Below, one piece after another: positions 34,980-44,640 of a stretch of 64,000 nucleotides of DNA; within the stretch, counting starts at the first letter, position 1, and each line of letters begins with the position of its first letter. Location of the stretch: positions 495,907 through 559,906 of the forward strand of contig NZ_JACJPL010000018.1 in the NCBI RefSeq assembly GCF_014696065.1, written 5' to 3'. Below the pieces are notes generated by a model. It was given only the letters and a program-made list of their open reading frames with translations, did no database searches and was not told the DNA's origin. The position numbers were made by a program, and so were the translations under genes. The stretch is from Leptolyngbya sp. FACHB-261 (GTDB lineage Bacteria > Cyanobacteriota > Cyanobacteriia > FACHB-261).

Positions 34980-36011
34980 ATGCTGCGTTCTGATGCTCAA
35001 ATTAAGCGAGTGCTTGCGGTTACTTTAACTGGTTTTTTGGCCTTAGCCGGTTGTAGTAATTCTGCAGCGAAAGATGCTAGTGGGTCAGCGGCTTCCCCTC
35101 AAGCCTCTCAAGCAGTAGAGTCTACGGATATGGCTGGCATGCAGCATGGCAGCGCCCACAAAATAAATATCAATAACGCCATCTTGTCTGAGCTAGACAA
35201 GCTAGAAGCAAAGCTGGGTGTGCTAGGACTTTCCAATCAGATTCAAGCCAGCCGCCCCTACGCCACGGTTGAGGAATTAGTATCCAAAAATGTGATTAAC
35301 CAGGAGCAGTTCGATCAAATCAAAGATTTGGTCACCACTGAGGACATTGAACTCACAGGTGAAGCGAAAGACGTTGACTATATGGTGAAGCTGGGCCTGA
35401 TGAAAGGGCACTTGATGGTGGCTAAGGAGTTGCTTGACCTAAACCAACCCAAACAGGCTGAACCTCACATTGGTCACCCGGTTGAAGAGATTTACGTCGA
35501 TGTTGAAGACCAGCTTAACGAGCGTGGTGTTAAGGAATTCAAAACAACCCTGATCAATTTCCAGGATCTAGTCAAGAGTAAGCCCAGTGATCCAGAAGTT
35601 GCGCAGACTTATAAGAGTTCGATGAGCGCAGTTGATGAAGCGATTCAGGCGTTGCCAGAAACACAGCGTCAGGATCCAAAATTTGTGCTTCAGGTGATCA
35701 ATGGCCTGTTAGACACGGCTAACTCGGAATATACAGCTGCGATTGCTGACGGCAAAATTGCGGCGGCGATTGAGTATCAAGATTCCCGTGGTTTTGTGCT
35801 CTATGCTCAGCAGCTTTACAAGCTCATTGCTGACCCGATGAGCCAAAACCAGCCCGAGGCCCACAAAGCAATTGAGGCTAATCTGACTAGCTTGATTAAA
35901 GCTTGGCCTGCAGCCATCGCCCCAGCTACACCTGTTGTCAGTGCTGCTGATTTAACGAAGCAGGTCAAAGCAATCGAAACTCAGAGTGCAAAAGTAACGG
36001 CAACCCCATAA
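34980..36011 (+). CDS. Periplasmic lipoprotein with HhH-like and HxxE regions, probable iron-binding partner of FTR1
   Basis: A 343-residue protein with an AGGAG site before ATG 34980. The signal LAVTLTGFLALAGC ends in a lipobox cysteine. A Met/His cluster, DMAGMQHGSAHK, follows. Residues 60-115 (ININNAILSELDKLEAKLGV ... FDQIKDLVT) resemble a ComEA-type helix-hairpin-helix. The C-terminal helical domain contains HIGHPVEEIY, where HPVE is like the HxxE metal motif of imelysin/EfeO proteins. Its position between a multicopper oxidase and FTR1 suggests it carries ferric iron to the permease. The domain combination is unusual; the role is inferred. Confidence 0.65.
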   Translation: MLRSDAQIKRVLAVTLTGFLALAGCSNSAAKDASGSAASPQASQAVESTDMAGMQHGSAHKININNAILSELDKLEAKLGVLGLSNQIQASRPYATVEELVSKNVINQEQFDQIKDLVTTEDIELTGEAKDVDYMVKLGLMKGHLMVAKELLDLNQPKQAEPHIGHPVEEIYVDVEDQLNERGVKEFKTTLINFQDLVKSKPSDPEVAQTYKSSMSAVDEAIQALPETQRQDPKFVLQVINGLLDTANSEYTAAIADGKIAAAIEYQDSRGFVLYAQQLYKLIADPMSQNQPEAHKAIEANLTSLIKAWPAAIAPATPVVSAADLTKQVKAIETQSAKVTATP

Positions 36012-36100
36012 AGCTAGCTCGTAATAGCAACTGAGTAAGCGCCTGAATTTTGGTTGTTTTAGTTGTTTGATTGGATTGGTTAAACCTTAGGAAAACACCT

Positions 36101-37153
36101 GTGGACTTTAGTACTGCCCTCCCCACCTTTATGATTACCCTGCGTGAAGGGGTGGAAGCTGCTTTGATTGTCGGCATCGTGCTGTCCTACCTAAAAAAAG
36201 CAGGGCGTAGTCAGCTGAATGGGTGGGTCTACTTTGGCATTGCGGCGGGGATTGGTCTAAGTGCCCTCACAGGTGTTTTCTTTAATCTGCTGATTAATGG
36301 CATTAATGCTGCCGCTGGTCAGTATGGGGCTGTTATTGAGCCTTTACTGGAAGCAGGCTTTAGTGTTCTGGCAATTGCCATGCTGAGTTGGATGCTAATC
36401 TGGATGACTCAGCAGGCTCGCTTCCTAAAAAGCCAAGTTGAAGGGGCTGTAGGGGGTGCTTTGCAGACTTCAACAGGTGCTGGCTGGGGTATATTCATTC
36501 TGATTGCCGCCGCAGTTTTGCGCGAAGGCTTTGAAACTGTATTATTTATTGCCGCCAAATTTCAACAGGGGTCGGTACCTGCGGTGGGTGCAGTAGCTGG
36601 CTTACTAACAGCGACAGCAATTGGCCTACTCATTTTCAAATTTGGCATCCGTATTGATATTCGCTTGTTCTTCAAAGTGATGGGAGTTTTGCTGCTGCTG
36701 ATTGTGTCTGGCTTGGTAGTCAGCACGTTGTCACATGTTGACACTGCAATGCAGGTGCTCTCTCAGTTTGATCGCCAATCAGCAGGTCTGTGCTTCTACT
36801 ACGAACGCTTTACCAAGGAACACTCCTGCGTTCTAGGACCAATGGTCTGGAACTTCGCTAAGGGGCTACCAGAAGATAAATTTCCGGGCGTTGTCTTGAA
36901 TGCTTTATTTGGCTACACAGACCGGCTGTATACAGTACAAGCGATGGCTTATGGTCTGTTTCTGATCACGGCAGGCATGCTCTACTGGCAAAGTCTCTCT
37001 GGTTGGGTTCTCTTGAAACCCTGGAAGTTGAGCAGTGCCGGTTTATTTGATCTCGGTGCTTGGCTAAGGCCTAACCCTACCTCTAACTTGGCTAGCTCCG
37101 ATCCTGCCAAGGATGCGAGTGCCAAAGGAGGGCAAGGGCCAAGCCTGAAGTAA
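36101..37153 (+). CDS. FTR1 family high-affinity iron permease
   Basis: From GTG 36101 (MDFSTALPTFMITLREGVEA) this encodes 350 residues; a TTG at 36071 would add ten. Seven hydrophobic segments are visible. Two glutamate motifs essential in FTR1/EfeU proteins are present: LREGVEAAL in the first helix and LREGFETVLF in the fourth. FTR1 imports ferric iron delivered by a multicopper oxidase, and such an oxidase is encoded two genes upstream. The C-terminal tail is polar and variable. Confidence 0.93.
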   Translation: MDFSTALPTFMITLREGVEAALIVGIVLSYLKKAGRSQLNGWVYFGIAAGIGLSALTGVFFNLLINGINAAAGQYGAVIEPLLEAGFSVLAIAMLSWMLIWMTQQARFLKSQVEGAVGGALQTSTGAGWGIFILIAAAVLREGFETVLFIAAKFQQGSVPAVGAVAGLLTATAIGLLIFKFGIRIDIRLFFKVMGVLLLLIVSGLVVSTLSHVDTAMQVLSQFDRQSAGLCFYYERFTKEHSCVLGPMVWNFAKGLPEDKFPGVVLNALFGYTDRLYTVQAMAYGLFLITAGMLYWQSLSGWVLLKPWKLSSAGLFDLGAWLRPNPTSNLASSDPAKDASAKGGQGPSLK

Positions 37154-37279
37154 GCTGTGGTTCGGAGCGCTAAAAAGCACTTTTTGCGCCGCTAGCTCTT
37201 GGGCTGCTCCATCTCGGAACCTTTGCGTTAGCGTGGAGCTAGATGCCAACGGTAGCAGCCTAACTACCTTAATTGCCCT

Positions 37280-38383
37280 GTGTGCGACCTCCGCCTCTTC
37301 CGAGCTTGTTTGCTTCTTAGCCTTGCCCTCGCAGCCACCAGTTGTCAGGGCACAGGTGCTGGCCAAGCGCTCCAGACTGCCACTGCTGCGGATCCTCTGC
37401 TGCAATCACCTTCGCCTTCTAGTTCGCCGCCTTTGGAGGAGCCTGGGCCACTGGTGGCATCGCCCGACTCTCCTGCGCCGATCACTCAACCTTCACCTGC
37501 CTCAAGTCCCCTAGCCAGCGGAGCTGCGCCTCAACCTGGCGATCCTGGCTTTATCGGTCCTGTCCCGTCACCGGAAGCGTCGAGAACGCCTTCCGCACAG
37601 ACTACATCAGAGACTGCATCAGGACCGCAGCAGTTCAGCGACCTAGGTCAGGCACCCGAGGAGTTGCGCTCGTACATCACAGACCTGGGTACTTTGGGGG
37701 TGCTCACTGGCCAAAAAGGCAGTCAATCAGACCAGTTTAGTCCCAACAAAACGATTACTCGGCGCGAGTATGCGCGCTGGCTGGTTGCTGCAAACAACCG
37801 TCTCTATGCTGAACGGCCCGGACGGCAAATCCGCTTGGGCCGTCCAGGGTCAACCCCTGCCTTCACAGATGTGCCCAGCAGCGATCCGGACTTTGGTGCC
37901 ATTCAAGGCCTGGCTGAAGCGGGTCTGATTCCCAGCTCTCTCTCGGGTGACAGCACGACCGTCCAGTTCCGCCAAAGCGCTCCGCTCACTCGGGAGGACC
38001 TGGTGCTTTGGAAGGTGCCCTTGGACACGCGCCAGGTCTTACCGAGTGCCACGGTTGAGTCGGTGCAAAAGACCTGGGGTTTCCAAGATACTGAGCGCAT
38101 CTCGCCCAGAGCGTTGCGAGCTTTGCTTGCCGACAATCAGGCAGGCGATCTTGCCAATGTACGACGGGCATTTGGTTACACAACGCTATTTCAGCCCAAA
38201 CGCCCAGTAACGCGGGCTGAGGCAGTAGCGGTGCTCTGGTTCTTTGGCACCGAGGGCGATGGCCTATCGGCTCAGGATGCACTTCAGGCTTTGCGGCAGC
38301 AAGAACAACAGGAGCAACAAGAGCAGCAAGAACAACAAGATGCCCAAGCGCAGCCCCAATCAACGCCAAACGAGGCGCCGTAA
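37280..38383 (+). CDS. SLH-domain lipoprotein
   Basis: A 367-residue protein from GTG 37280. LFRACLLLSLALAATSC is a lipoprotein signal. A long proline/serine-rich spacer (residues about 25-115) leads to an S-layer homology segment: FSDLGQAPEELRSYITDLGT, then ITRREYARWLVAANNRLY, then AFTDVPSSDPDFGAIQGLAE. A further SLH-like stretch near the end contains RPVTRAEAVAVLWFF. The C-terminus is a QEQQ repeat tract. SLH domains bind peptidoglycan-linked polymers, and in cyanobacteria tie the outer membrane to the wall. It lies 10 bases from the M42 gene. Confidence 0.85.
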   Translation: MCDLRLFRACLLLSLALAATSCQGTGAGQALQTATAADPLLQSPSPSSSPPLEEPGPLVASPDSPAPITQPSPASSPLASGAAPQPGDPGFIGPVPSPEASRTPSAQTTSETASGPQQFSDLGQAPEELRSYITDLGTLGVLTGQKGSQSDQFSPNKTITRREYARWLVAANNRLYAERPGRQIRLGRPGSTPAFTDVPSSDPDFGAIQGLAEAGLIPSSLSGDSTTVQFRQSAPLTREDLVLWKVPLDTRQVLPSATVESVQKTWGFQDTERISPRALRALLADNQAGDLANVRRAFGYTTLFQPKRPVTRAEAVAVLWFFGTEGDGLSAQDALQALRQQEQQEQQEQQEQQDAQAQPQSTPNEAP

Positions 38384-38393
38384 CTAAATCTCT

Positions 38394-39434
38394 ATGACCT
38401 TGGACCACCTGTTCACAACCATTGAAGAACTGGTTCTACTGCACTCTCCCAGTGGCGTAGAATCCGAGATTGATGGGGTTTTGCTAGAGCGGTTTAAGGC
38501 TCTGGGCGTCGAAACCTGGCAGGACGATGCGGGCAATGTCATCGCCTTTTTACCTGGTCAGAGTCACGAACGAACTCTGGCGATCACCGGTCACAAAGAT
38601 GAAATCGGCATGATCGTTAAGGCGATTGAGGCTAATGGTCGCTTGCAGATCCGTCGTCTCGGCGGTACCTTCCCCTGGGTCTATGGCGAAGGCGTAGTCG
38701 ATATCTTGGGTGATCAGCGCTTGCTCCAGGGGGTCCTATCGTTTGGATCGCGCCACATTTCCCATGAGTCGCCGCAGAAGGTGTTTCAGGAGAACGTGCC
38801 GCTGAAATGGGAAGACACTTGGGTGGAAACCAAGCTCAGCGCGGCTGAGCTAGAAGAAGCAGGCGTGCGTCCGGGCAGTCGCGTGGTGGTAGGCAACCAT
38901 CGTAAGCGCCCCTTTCGGCTCGGGGGGGCTTACATCGCCAGCTACACTCTGGACAACAAGGCTGCGGTTGCCATTCTGCTGGCGTTGGCCGAACAAATTC
39001 AATCCCCTCGCTATGATGTTTATCTCGTGGCTTCAGCTAAGGAAGAAGTCGGAGCCATTGGTGTCCTGCACTTCACCCAACGCCAGAAAATTGACGAATT
39101 GATTGCCTTGGAAGTTTGCCCCATCGCACCCGAGTATCCGGTTCAGGCGGGTGAGGCTCCGGTGTTGCTGTCTCAGGATGGCTACGGTGTGTACGATGAG
39201 CAGCTCAACCAACGCCTGCGGGAAGCCGCTCAGCAGCAGGGAGTTCCCTTGCAGTTGGCTGTGCTCAGTGGCTTTGGTAGCGATGGTTCAATCGCGATGA
39301 AAAGCGGCCATGTCGCTCGCAGCGCCTGCCTTGGTTTTCCTACTGAAAACACCCATGGTTATGAAATCGCGCATTTAGGCGCAATCAGCAACTGCATTCA
39401 GTTGCTACGAGCCTACTGTGAGGGCGAGAAATAG
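38394..39434 (+). CDS. M42 family metallopeptidase (aminopeptidase/endoglucanase M)
   Basis: A 346-residue protein of the M42 dinuclear-metal aminopeptidase family. Metal and catalytic residues are seen in order: AITGHKDEIGMIVK (His-x-Asp), IASYTLDNKAAVAI (bridging Asp), VASAKEEVGAIG (catalytic and metal Glu pair), ALEVCPIAPEY and TENTHGYEIAHL (final His). The expected activity is removal of N-terminal residues from peptides. It follows the SLH lipoprotein by 10 bases, so the two are probably co-transcribed. Confidence 0.93.
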   Translation: MTLDHLFTTIEELVLLHSPSGVESEIDGVLLERFKALGVETWQDDAGNVIAFLPGQSHERTLAITGHKDEIGMIVKAIEANGRLQIRRLGGTFPWVYGEGVVDILGDQRLLQGVLSFGSRHISHESPQKVFQENVPLKWEDTWVETKLSAAELEEAGVRPGSRVVVGNHRKRPFRLGGAYIASYTLDNKAAVAILLALAEQIQSPRYDVYLVASAKEEVGAIGVLHFTQRQKIDELIALEVCPIAPEYPVQAGEAPVLLSQDGYGVYDEQLNQRLREAAQQQGVPLQLAVLSGFGSDGSIAMKSGHVARSACLGFPTENTHGYEIAHLGAISNCIQLLRAYCEGEK

Positions 39435-39520
39435 GCTAGGAATAAGCGTCCAGAGCCAGCTTGAGACCGGTTTGAGCGAGCCTGTCTTGGCATTTCCCTA
39501 GCTAAGGTTTCAGCCAAGGT

Positions 39521-39733
39521 TTAGGGTAGGCAGCCGTAAATGGTTTGGTAGATGCTGGTCAGCACGGAGAGGTGACTGGCCAGGATACAAATCGCCATCA
39601 GGCTCAAAAAACTGAGGCTACTCCAGCCCAGACAGCCCAGGTAATCAACTCTGATTGGCTGCTGATTCTGGCGTTGATTCTGAGAATTGCTGGGGAGATT
39701 ATGGTTGAGAGTTGGGTTAAGCGGCTCGGTCAC
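39521..39733 (-). CDS. Possible small membrane protein
   Basis: A 70-residue frame from GTG 39733, with an AGGAG ribosome site at good spacing. An asparagine/glutamine-rich head (MTEPLNPTLNHNLPSNSQNQ) is followed by one membrane segment, SLSFLSLMAICILASHLSVL. No family was recognised. A frame on the other strand (39545-39844) overlaps it but lacks a ribosome site. Confidence 0.45.
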   Translation of the reverse strand: MTEPLNPTLNHNLPSNSQNQRQNQQPIRVDYLGCLGWSSLSFLSLMAICILASHLSVLTSIYQTIYGCLP

Positions 39734-40107
39734 GAGCTACTCCTAGACCTATCATTACCGAAACTATTGTTCCTGTTTGCAGCGTCTATTGGTGGTCTGC
39801 TTCAAAATTTGTCATGGAAGCCGGAGGAACTGCCAGAATCTTGAGAAGAAACTTTAGAATGGCTTGCCAGTTTGATAGGCAATTGTAAGAAATCAGTTCG
39901 ATTAAATCGTAATCACCAATGCATAAATGATGAAAATAGTAGTGATTAGAAACTGCCATTTCAATTGAGAAGACTGCACATTTATTGCAAGTAAATATGC
40001 GTTAAAACAGGTAAAACTTGCCAACAAATCTATCAAAGGGCGGTTGAACTACAAGAGAAGCTGCAATAAGCTCTGGAGTCAGCCCGTTTTGAAATTGGAC
40101 TGATCCG

Positions 40108-41367
40108 GTGGATGACTACATTCTGAATTTACTAGTGATTGGCTTGTTGCTGTTGTCGGTCACCCTAGGATCGGGTTGGATTGCACGATTACCTTTATCT
40201 TATGCGATGATTTATTTGGTGATCGGAATCACCCTAAGTCCTTATGGTGTTGGGCTAATTGATTTACGACCCAGCGCTCAAATTCTTGAACGATTAACAG
40301 AGTTTGTTGTCATCGTTTCTCTGTTTAGCTGTGGCCTGAAGATGAACCGGCCTCTACAGCTTTGGGCTTGGAATTCTACGGCGAGACTAATTGGCTTTTT
40401 GATGCCAATTTGTATCTTCTCAGTGGCCGCTGTCGGTCACTGGCTGCTGAAGCTGGAGTGGGGGGTAGCTATACTACTGGGGGCGATCTTAGCGCCAACT
40501 GATCCTGTACTAGCATCAGAAGTTCAGATGTACGATCCCGAAGATCGGGATGAAGTGCGTTTTGGTCTGACTTCGGAAGGGGGCTTAAACGATGCCTTGG
40601 CTTTTCCCTTTGTCTACTTCGGTTTGCACTGGCTTGAAGACAGCAATTGGCAAAATTGGTTTAGACAGTGGGTCTTAATTGATTTACTTTGGGCTATTGC
40701 TGCCGGCCTTGTGATGGGAATTTTGGTGGCTCGGGGGATTGTTTGGATCGACAAAAAACTGCAAGAGCTCCGGCCCGTTGATAATCTAATGGAAGATTTC
40801 GTGGCGCTCAGCGCCATTTTAGTCACCTACTCGCTCACTGAAGTCGTCAATGGCTATGGCTTTCTGGCAGTGTTCGTTGCCGGCATGACGATTCAACGAG
40901 CCTACCATGACCCTGATAAGCAGCTTTCGCAGCTGGAATTTACTGAGCGCATTGAGAAATTGATGGAGATCGCTACCATCTTGTTGTTGGGCTCTCTGTT
41001 GCGAGTTGAGCCGATGCTGCGCTTCGGTCCGCAGGCTCTGCTCGTTGCAGGGTTATTAATCTTAGTCATTCGACCGATTGGGGCTTGGGTGAGCACCTTG
41101 GGCTACCGTTTCCATCCGGTGAAACGTTCACTATTTGGCTGGTTTGGTATCCGAGGTGTCGGTTCGCTTTACTATCTGTTTTATGCTCTAGGGAAGGGTT
41201 TGCAGGGGGAACAGGGGGAGCAGATTGCCTGGATTACCTTCACCACGATCGTGTTCTCCGTGATTGTGCATGGTACTAGTGCGACACCTTTAATGAATTG
41301 GTATCAAACTCAGTTTAAGAAGGAGAAACTGACCCCACCACCGCCTCCTGTCATGCAAGATCAGTGA
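40108..41367 (+). CDS. CPA1-type cation/proton antiporter
   Basis: A 419-residue protein from GTG 40108 with about 12 hydrophobic segments. Ion-exchange signatures are GAILAPTDPVLASEVQ (paired Thr-Asp-Pro) and LTSEGGLNDALAFPFVYF (Asn-Asp in a central helix). The late IRGVGSLYYLFYALGKG matches the conserved arginine helix. Such proteins exchange Na+ or K+ for H+ at the plasma or thylakoid membrane. A short proline-rich tail follows. The AI-2E-family gene starts 54 bases on. Confidence 0.92.
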   Translation: MDDYILNLLVIGLLLLSVTLGSGWIARLPLSYAMIYLVIGITLSPYGVGLIDLRPSAQILERLTEFVVIVSLFSCGLKMNRPLQLWAWNSTARLIGFLMPICIFSVAAVGHWLLKLEWGVAILLGAILAPTDPVLASEVQMYDPEDRDEVRFGLTSEGGLNDALAFPFVYFGLHWLEDSNWQNWFRQWVLIDLLWAIAAGLVMGILVARGIVWIDKKLQELRPVDNLMEDFVALSAILVTYSLTEVVNGYGFLAVFVAGMTIQRAYHDPDKQLSQLEFTERIEKLMEIATILLLGSLLRVEPMLRFGPQALLVAGLLILVIRPIGAWVSTLGYRFHPVKRSLFGWFGIRGVGSLYYLFYALGKGLQGEQGEQIAWITFTTIVFSVIVHGTSATPLMNWYQTQFKKEKLTPPPPPVMQDQ

Positions 41368-41421
41368 GCTGGTTCACAGGCTCGTGGCCAACCAATCTAT
41401 AGGGGAGAGGAGCAAACGACA

Positions 41422-42459
41422 GTGGGTGAACGACCAATCATTAAACCTTGGCAGCAGGTCAGTAATCGAGATTTGGTTCGTTTTCTCCTCTTGTTTGCCT
41501 GTAGCTGGGCCCTGCTCCAGATCTTGGTTTATTTCAACCATGTGATTGTGATTTTCACGGTCGCATCCATCACTGCGTTTCTGTTGAACTATCCAGTTCG
41601 GTGGCTCAAGCAGCTAATGCCTCGCGGTCTGGCTGTTGCTCTGGTGTTCTTCACAAGTCTGATTCTGATCACTGGTTTAACTGTGACCTTGGGACTAGAA
41701 GTTTTATCTCAAGGTCAGCAGTTGATTGATAGTGTGAGTAGCTTTGTCAACTCTTTAACCCCTCAAGTGGAGCGATTGGAGGGAGTTTTGCGGGTGCGTA
41801 GGATTCCCGTCAACCTAAGGGTTATTGAAGAACAGATTAGAAATCAAGTCTTAGCGGGCATTGGCTTTGGCTTGACTTTTTTGCAGGTTATTCTTGCAAA
41901 CTTGGTTGATTTTATTCTAATTGCTGTTGTCACCTTTTATATGTTGCTTGATGGTCACCGGCTCTGGACACTTGTCCTCAAAGCGCTGCCACCGACCCTA
42001 CGCAATCGGTTCAATCGAACGGTGCAACTTAAATTTCTAGGTTTCTTTCAGGGACAGCTAATTCTGTGCCTGTTTCTGACAACTTGCACGATGGTCGCTT
42101 TTCTAATCATGCAAGTGCCCTTTGCCCTAATCCTAGCCGTGATTGTGGCTGTTTTTGACCTGATTCCTGGCATTGGGGCAACTTTGGGTGTATTTTTAGT
42201 TTTTCTAATTTTGCTGTTGCAAAATCCTTGGCTAGCCTTTCGGGTCCTGCTACTTTGCATTGTTTTGCAACAGATTCAGGACAATTTTATCTACCCACGT
42301 GTAATGGGAACCTCTTTAAATATTAATCCTGTTGTGATCTTTTTCGCGCTGCTGGTGGGAGCTAGAGTGGCAGGATTATTAGGCGTATTTTTGGCGATCC
42401 CAATTGCTGGGGTAGTCGTCAGCATGTTTGAGATTGATGAAATGAAAGGTGAGGCTTAA
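41422..42459 (+). CDS. AI-2E family (PerM/TqsA-like) transporter
   Basis: A 345-residue protein from GTG 41422 with a GGGGAGAGGAG ribosome site. Seven to eight membrane segments are arranged as in the family: paired N-terminal helices, a soluble central domain (residues about 100-150), and FVDLIPGIGA-like VFDLIPGIGATLGVFLVFLI near residue 245. QQIQDNFIYPRVMG is a family signature. Substrates of this family are varied and mostly unproven (autoinducer, Na+ or other). It is probably co-transcribed with the antiporter gene. Confidence 0.92.
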   Translation: MGERPIIKPWQQVSNRDLVRFLLLFACSWALLQILVYFNHVIVIFTVASITAFLLNYPVRWLKQLMPRGLAVALVFFTSLILITGLTVTLGLEVLSQGQQLIDSVSSFVNSLTPQVERLEGVLRVRRIPVNLRVIEEQIRNQVLAGIGFGLTFLQVILANLVDFILIAVVTFYMLLDGHRLWTLVLKALPPTLRNRFNRTVQLKFLGFFQGQLILCLFLTTCTMVAFLIMQVPFALILAVIVAVFDLIPGIGATLGVFLVFLILLLQNPWLAFRVLLLCIVLQQIQDNFIYPRVMGTSLNINPVVIFFALLVGARVAGLLGVFLAIPIAGVVVSMFEIDEMKGEA

Positions 42460-42480
42460 GCTTTCTCTGCCTAACTGTAG

Positions 42481-42975
42481 TTAGGGATCAGTGTCTTTAT
42501 GGAGTTTCGTCCACCGTTCTAGCTGTTTCACGCCGCTGAGAGTTCCTAGGGTCAACACGGCGCCGATCAGAGCGATTCCCCAGGCTCCTGAGCCTGCGGC
42601 TACCCCAAGTGCTGCTGAAACCCAGATCGCTGCTGCGGAAGTTAACCCTTTGACTTCTGTGCTCGGTCGGTCTGAACGCTGTTGTTGGATCACTTCTCCT
42701 GCCCCTAGAAAGCCAACACCGGTCACAATGCCCTGAATGACACGAGATAGAGCATTGTCATCGGCACTTGAACTTAGACCATCGGCATTGACCACTGGTC
42801 CAGGTGAAAACTCTAGGACGGCCAGAACGAACAGGGCTGCTCCCAGGCTGACCAGCATATGAGTGCGTAAACCTGCTGGTTTGTGCCTAGATTGCCGCTC
42901 CCAACCCACACAAGCGCCGACAGCCAAAGCAATGCCGAGGCGAGAAACAATGGTCCAGAACTCAGTGATCGTCAT
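42481..42975 (-). CDS. MgtC/SapB family membrane protein
   Basis: From ATG 42975 (MTITEFWTIVSRLGIALAVG) there are 164 residues; a longer start at 43062 is unlikely. Family motifs are GACVGWERQSRHKPAGLRTH and LSRVIQGIVTGVGFLGAGEV, followed by GLTSAAAIWVSAALGVAAGS. Four to five membrane helices are seen. MgtC-type proteins affect survival at low magnesium and modulate ATP synthase in pathogens; in cyanobacteria the role is open. It converges on the AI-2E-family gene. Confidence 0.92.
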   Translation of the reverse strand: MTITEFWTIVSRLGIALAVGACVGWERQSRHKPAGLRTHMLVSLGAALFVLAVLEFSPGPVVNADGLSSSADDNALSRVIQGIVTGVGFLGAGEVIQQQRSDRPSTEVKGLTSAAAIWVSAALGVAAGSGAWGIALIGAVLTLGTLSGVKQLERWTKLHKDTDP

Positions 42976-43183
42976 TCGACTAGCAGAACAACCCTTGAAA
43001 GAAGAGTATAAGGTTACCACTTGATGTCTCTTGCAGGAAGGAAGATCGGCGAAAAGTGACAACCTGTGACAGTTATAAAACTGACAACTAAAGTAGCGCT
43101 TCGGTGCTTTAATTCGAAGACATTAGTTCCATGATCACCAGCTAAAAGCTTTATCTATCCTTTCGCTTTGGGAAAGGAGCATT

Positions 43184-44635
43184 ATGACTTCAGATGAATT
43201 TCGTTATCAACTACGGCGAGAGATTGAGCAATGGCAGGCCGAAGGGCTAATTGATACATTGCAATACCAACGGCTGAGCGAGCGCTATCAATTAGACAGC
43301 CTGGATACCTCTGCCAGTAACCGCTTCGTCACAATTTTAGTTGGGCTGGGTGGCTTACTGTTAGGGTTGGGGGTTATCACCTTCGTCGCTGCAAACTGGC
43401 AGGCTTGGCCCCGCATCTTCAAGGTTGTTCTGCTTTTGGCTGTGCTTGTGGGGGTGAATGCAACAGGCTTTTATCTGTGGCAACGTTCAAATCAATGGCG
43501 GCGCTTAGGGCAGGCTTTGTTGTTGCTCGGGGCTTTGAGCTTAGGGGCCAATTTGGCACTTATGGCGCAGATGTTTCATATCAGCGGGGAGCCATACAAA
43601 CTATTCTTCGTGTGGTCCCTGGGCACTCTGGCGATGGCCTACGGTTTACGCTTTGTGCCCTTAGGCATCCTATCGCTGTTCTTAATGGCCTGGGGCTATT
43701 GGAGCGGTAGCTGGCAGTGGTCATCCTTTGGTGCTGCTCTGCCATTTGAGCTGATTCTGACGCACTTGCCAATTGTTGCTGCACTGGCCTTCGTGCCGTT
43801 CGCCTATTGGTGCCGTTCCCGCCCAGCGTTTGGCTTGGCCGCACTGCTGGTGGTTCTGTCGCTAGAGCGGAATCTGTTCATGTCTCCCCAACCCTTGGCC
43901 AGAGCAACGGTGAGTGCTGTCGCTTATGCATTGCCACCTGCACTCCTGTGGGGATACCAAGATCACCTTTGGCAACGGCTTGGGCTTAGAGTTGGGCTTA
44001 GACAGGGGCTTAGGCTTGAGCAGTCGCCAGCACCGATCCAGTTTCGTCCGTTAGCTCGTCGTTTAGCCCTGTTCTTTTTAGGCCTTGCCTTCTACGGTTT
44101 GTCTTTTCACTATGCCTGGCCTACTCAAACTGCTGAAATTGCTCGGGATGAAACCTTGCAACCGAACAATTGGGCACTACTCATAGACATCGTTGTGTTT
44201 ATCAGCCTTGCCATTTTTGAGTGGCTCAAACTAGCGCAGCAAGCAGAGCAAGGTTCGCTTCGGTGGCATGGGGCGATTAGTAATAGCGCCGTGATTGGTA
44301 GCTTCATTGCCTTAGGGGCTGCCGTGCTGACCTGGCATTACGCGCTCAATCCCATTGTTCTATTTGGGGCTTTCTTCTTCAATGTGCTTCTGTTTCTGTT
44401 GGCTGGCGGCTTGATTCGGCAGGGTCTCAGTTCAGCCCAGAGATTAACTTTTTGGTCCGGTGTTTTACTGCTAGCACTGCAAGTTCTGAGCCGTTTGTTT
44501 GAGTACCAAACTGCCTTGCTGCTGAAGTCATTTGTCTTTGTGCTCTGTGGCATTGGCGTGATTGTGGCAGGTCTATGGTTTGAACGCTATCAGCGCACTC
44601 AAGCTGAGGCGGCTGTTTCGCTAACGGGAGAGTAA
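43184..44635 (+). CDS. DUF2157 multi-spanning membrane protein
   Basis: A 483-residue protein. The N-terminal soluble part (FRYQLRREIEQWQAEGLIDT) and ILVGLGGLLLGLGVITFVAA, followed by NWQAWPRIFKVVLLL, are DUF2157 hallmarks. About 12 hydrophobic segments fill the rest. The function is unknown. The start of the next gene, a GDYXXLXY protein, is five bases beyond the stop. These two families regularly occur side by side, which suggests a shared membrane complex. Confidence 0.88.
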   Translation: MTSDEFRYQLRREIEQWQAEGLIDTLQYQRLSERYQLDSLDTSASNRFVTILVGLGGLLLGLGVITFVAANWQAWPRIFKVVLLLAVLVGVNATGFYLWQRSNQWRRLGQALLLLGALSLGANLALMAQMFHISGEPYKLFFVWSLGTLAMAYGLRFVPLGILSLFLMAWGYWSGSWQWSSFGAALPFELILTHLPIVAALAFVPFAYWCRSRPAFGLAALLVVLSLERNLFMSPQPLARATVSAVAYALPPALLWGYQDHLWQRLGLRVGLRQGLRLEQSPAPIQFRPLARRLALFFLGLAFYGLSFHYAWPTQTAEIARDETLQPNNWALLIDIVVFISLAIFEWLKLAQQAEQGSLRWHGAISNSAVIGSFIALGAAVLTWHYALNPIVLFGAFFFNVLLFLLAGGLIRQGLSSAQRLTFWSGVLLLALQVLSRLFEYQTALLLKSFVFVLCGIGVIVAGLWFERYQRTQAEAAVSLTGE

Positions 44636-44640
44636 ATTAG

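Noticed and set aside
37280..38383. QEQQ tract as a mobile or CRISPR-like repeat
   Set aside because: It is a short in-frame glutamine/glutamate codon repeat inside the SLH gene. No CRISPR array was seen anywhere in the window.
39545..39844. 99-residue plus-strand frame opposite the small membrane gene
   Set aside because: It starts with TTG and has no ribosome site; the minus frame has a clear AGGAG.
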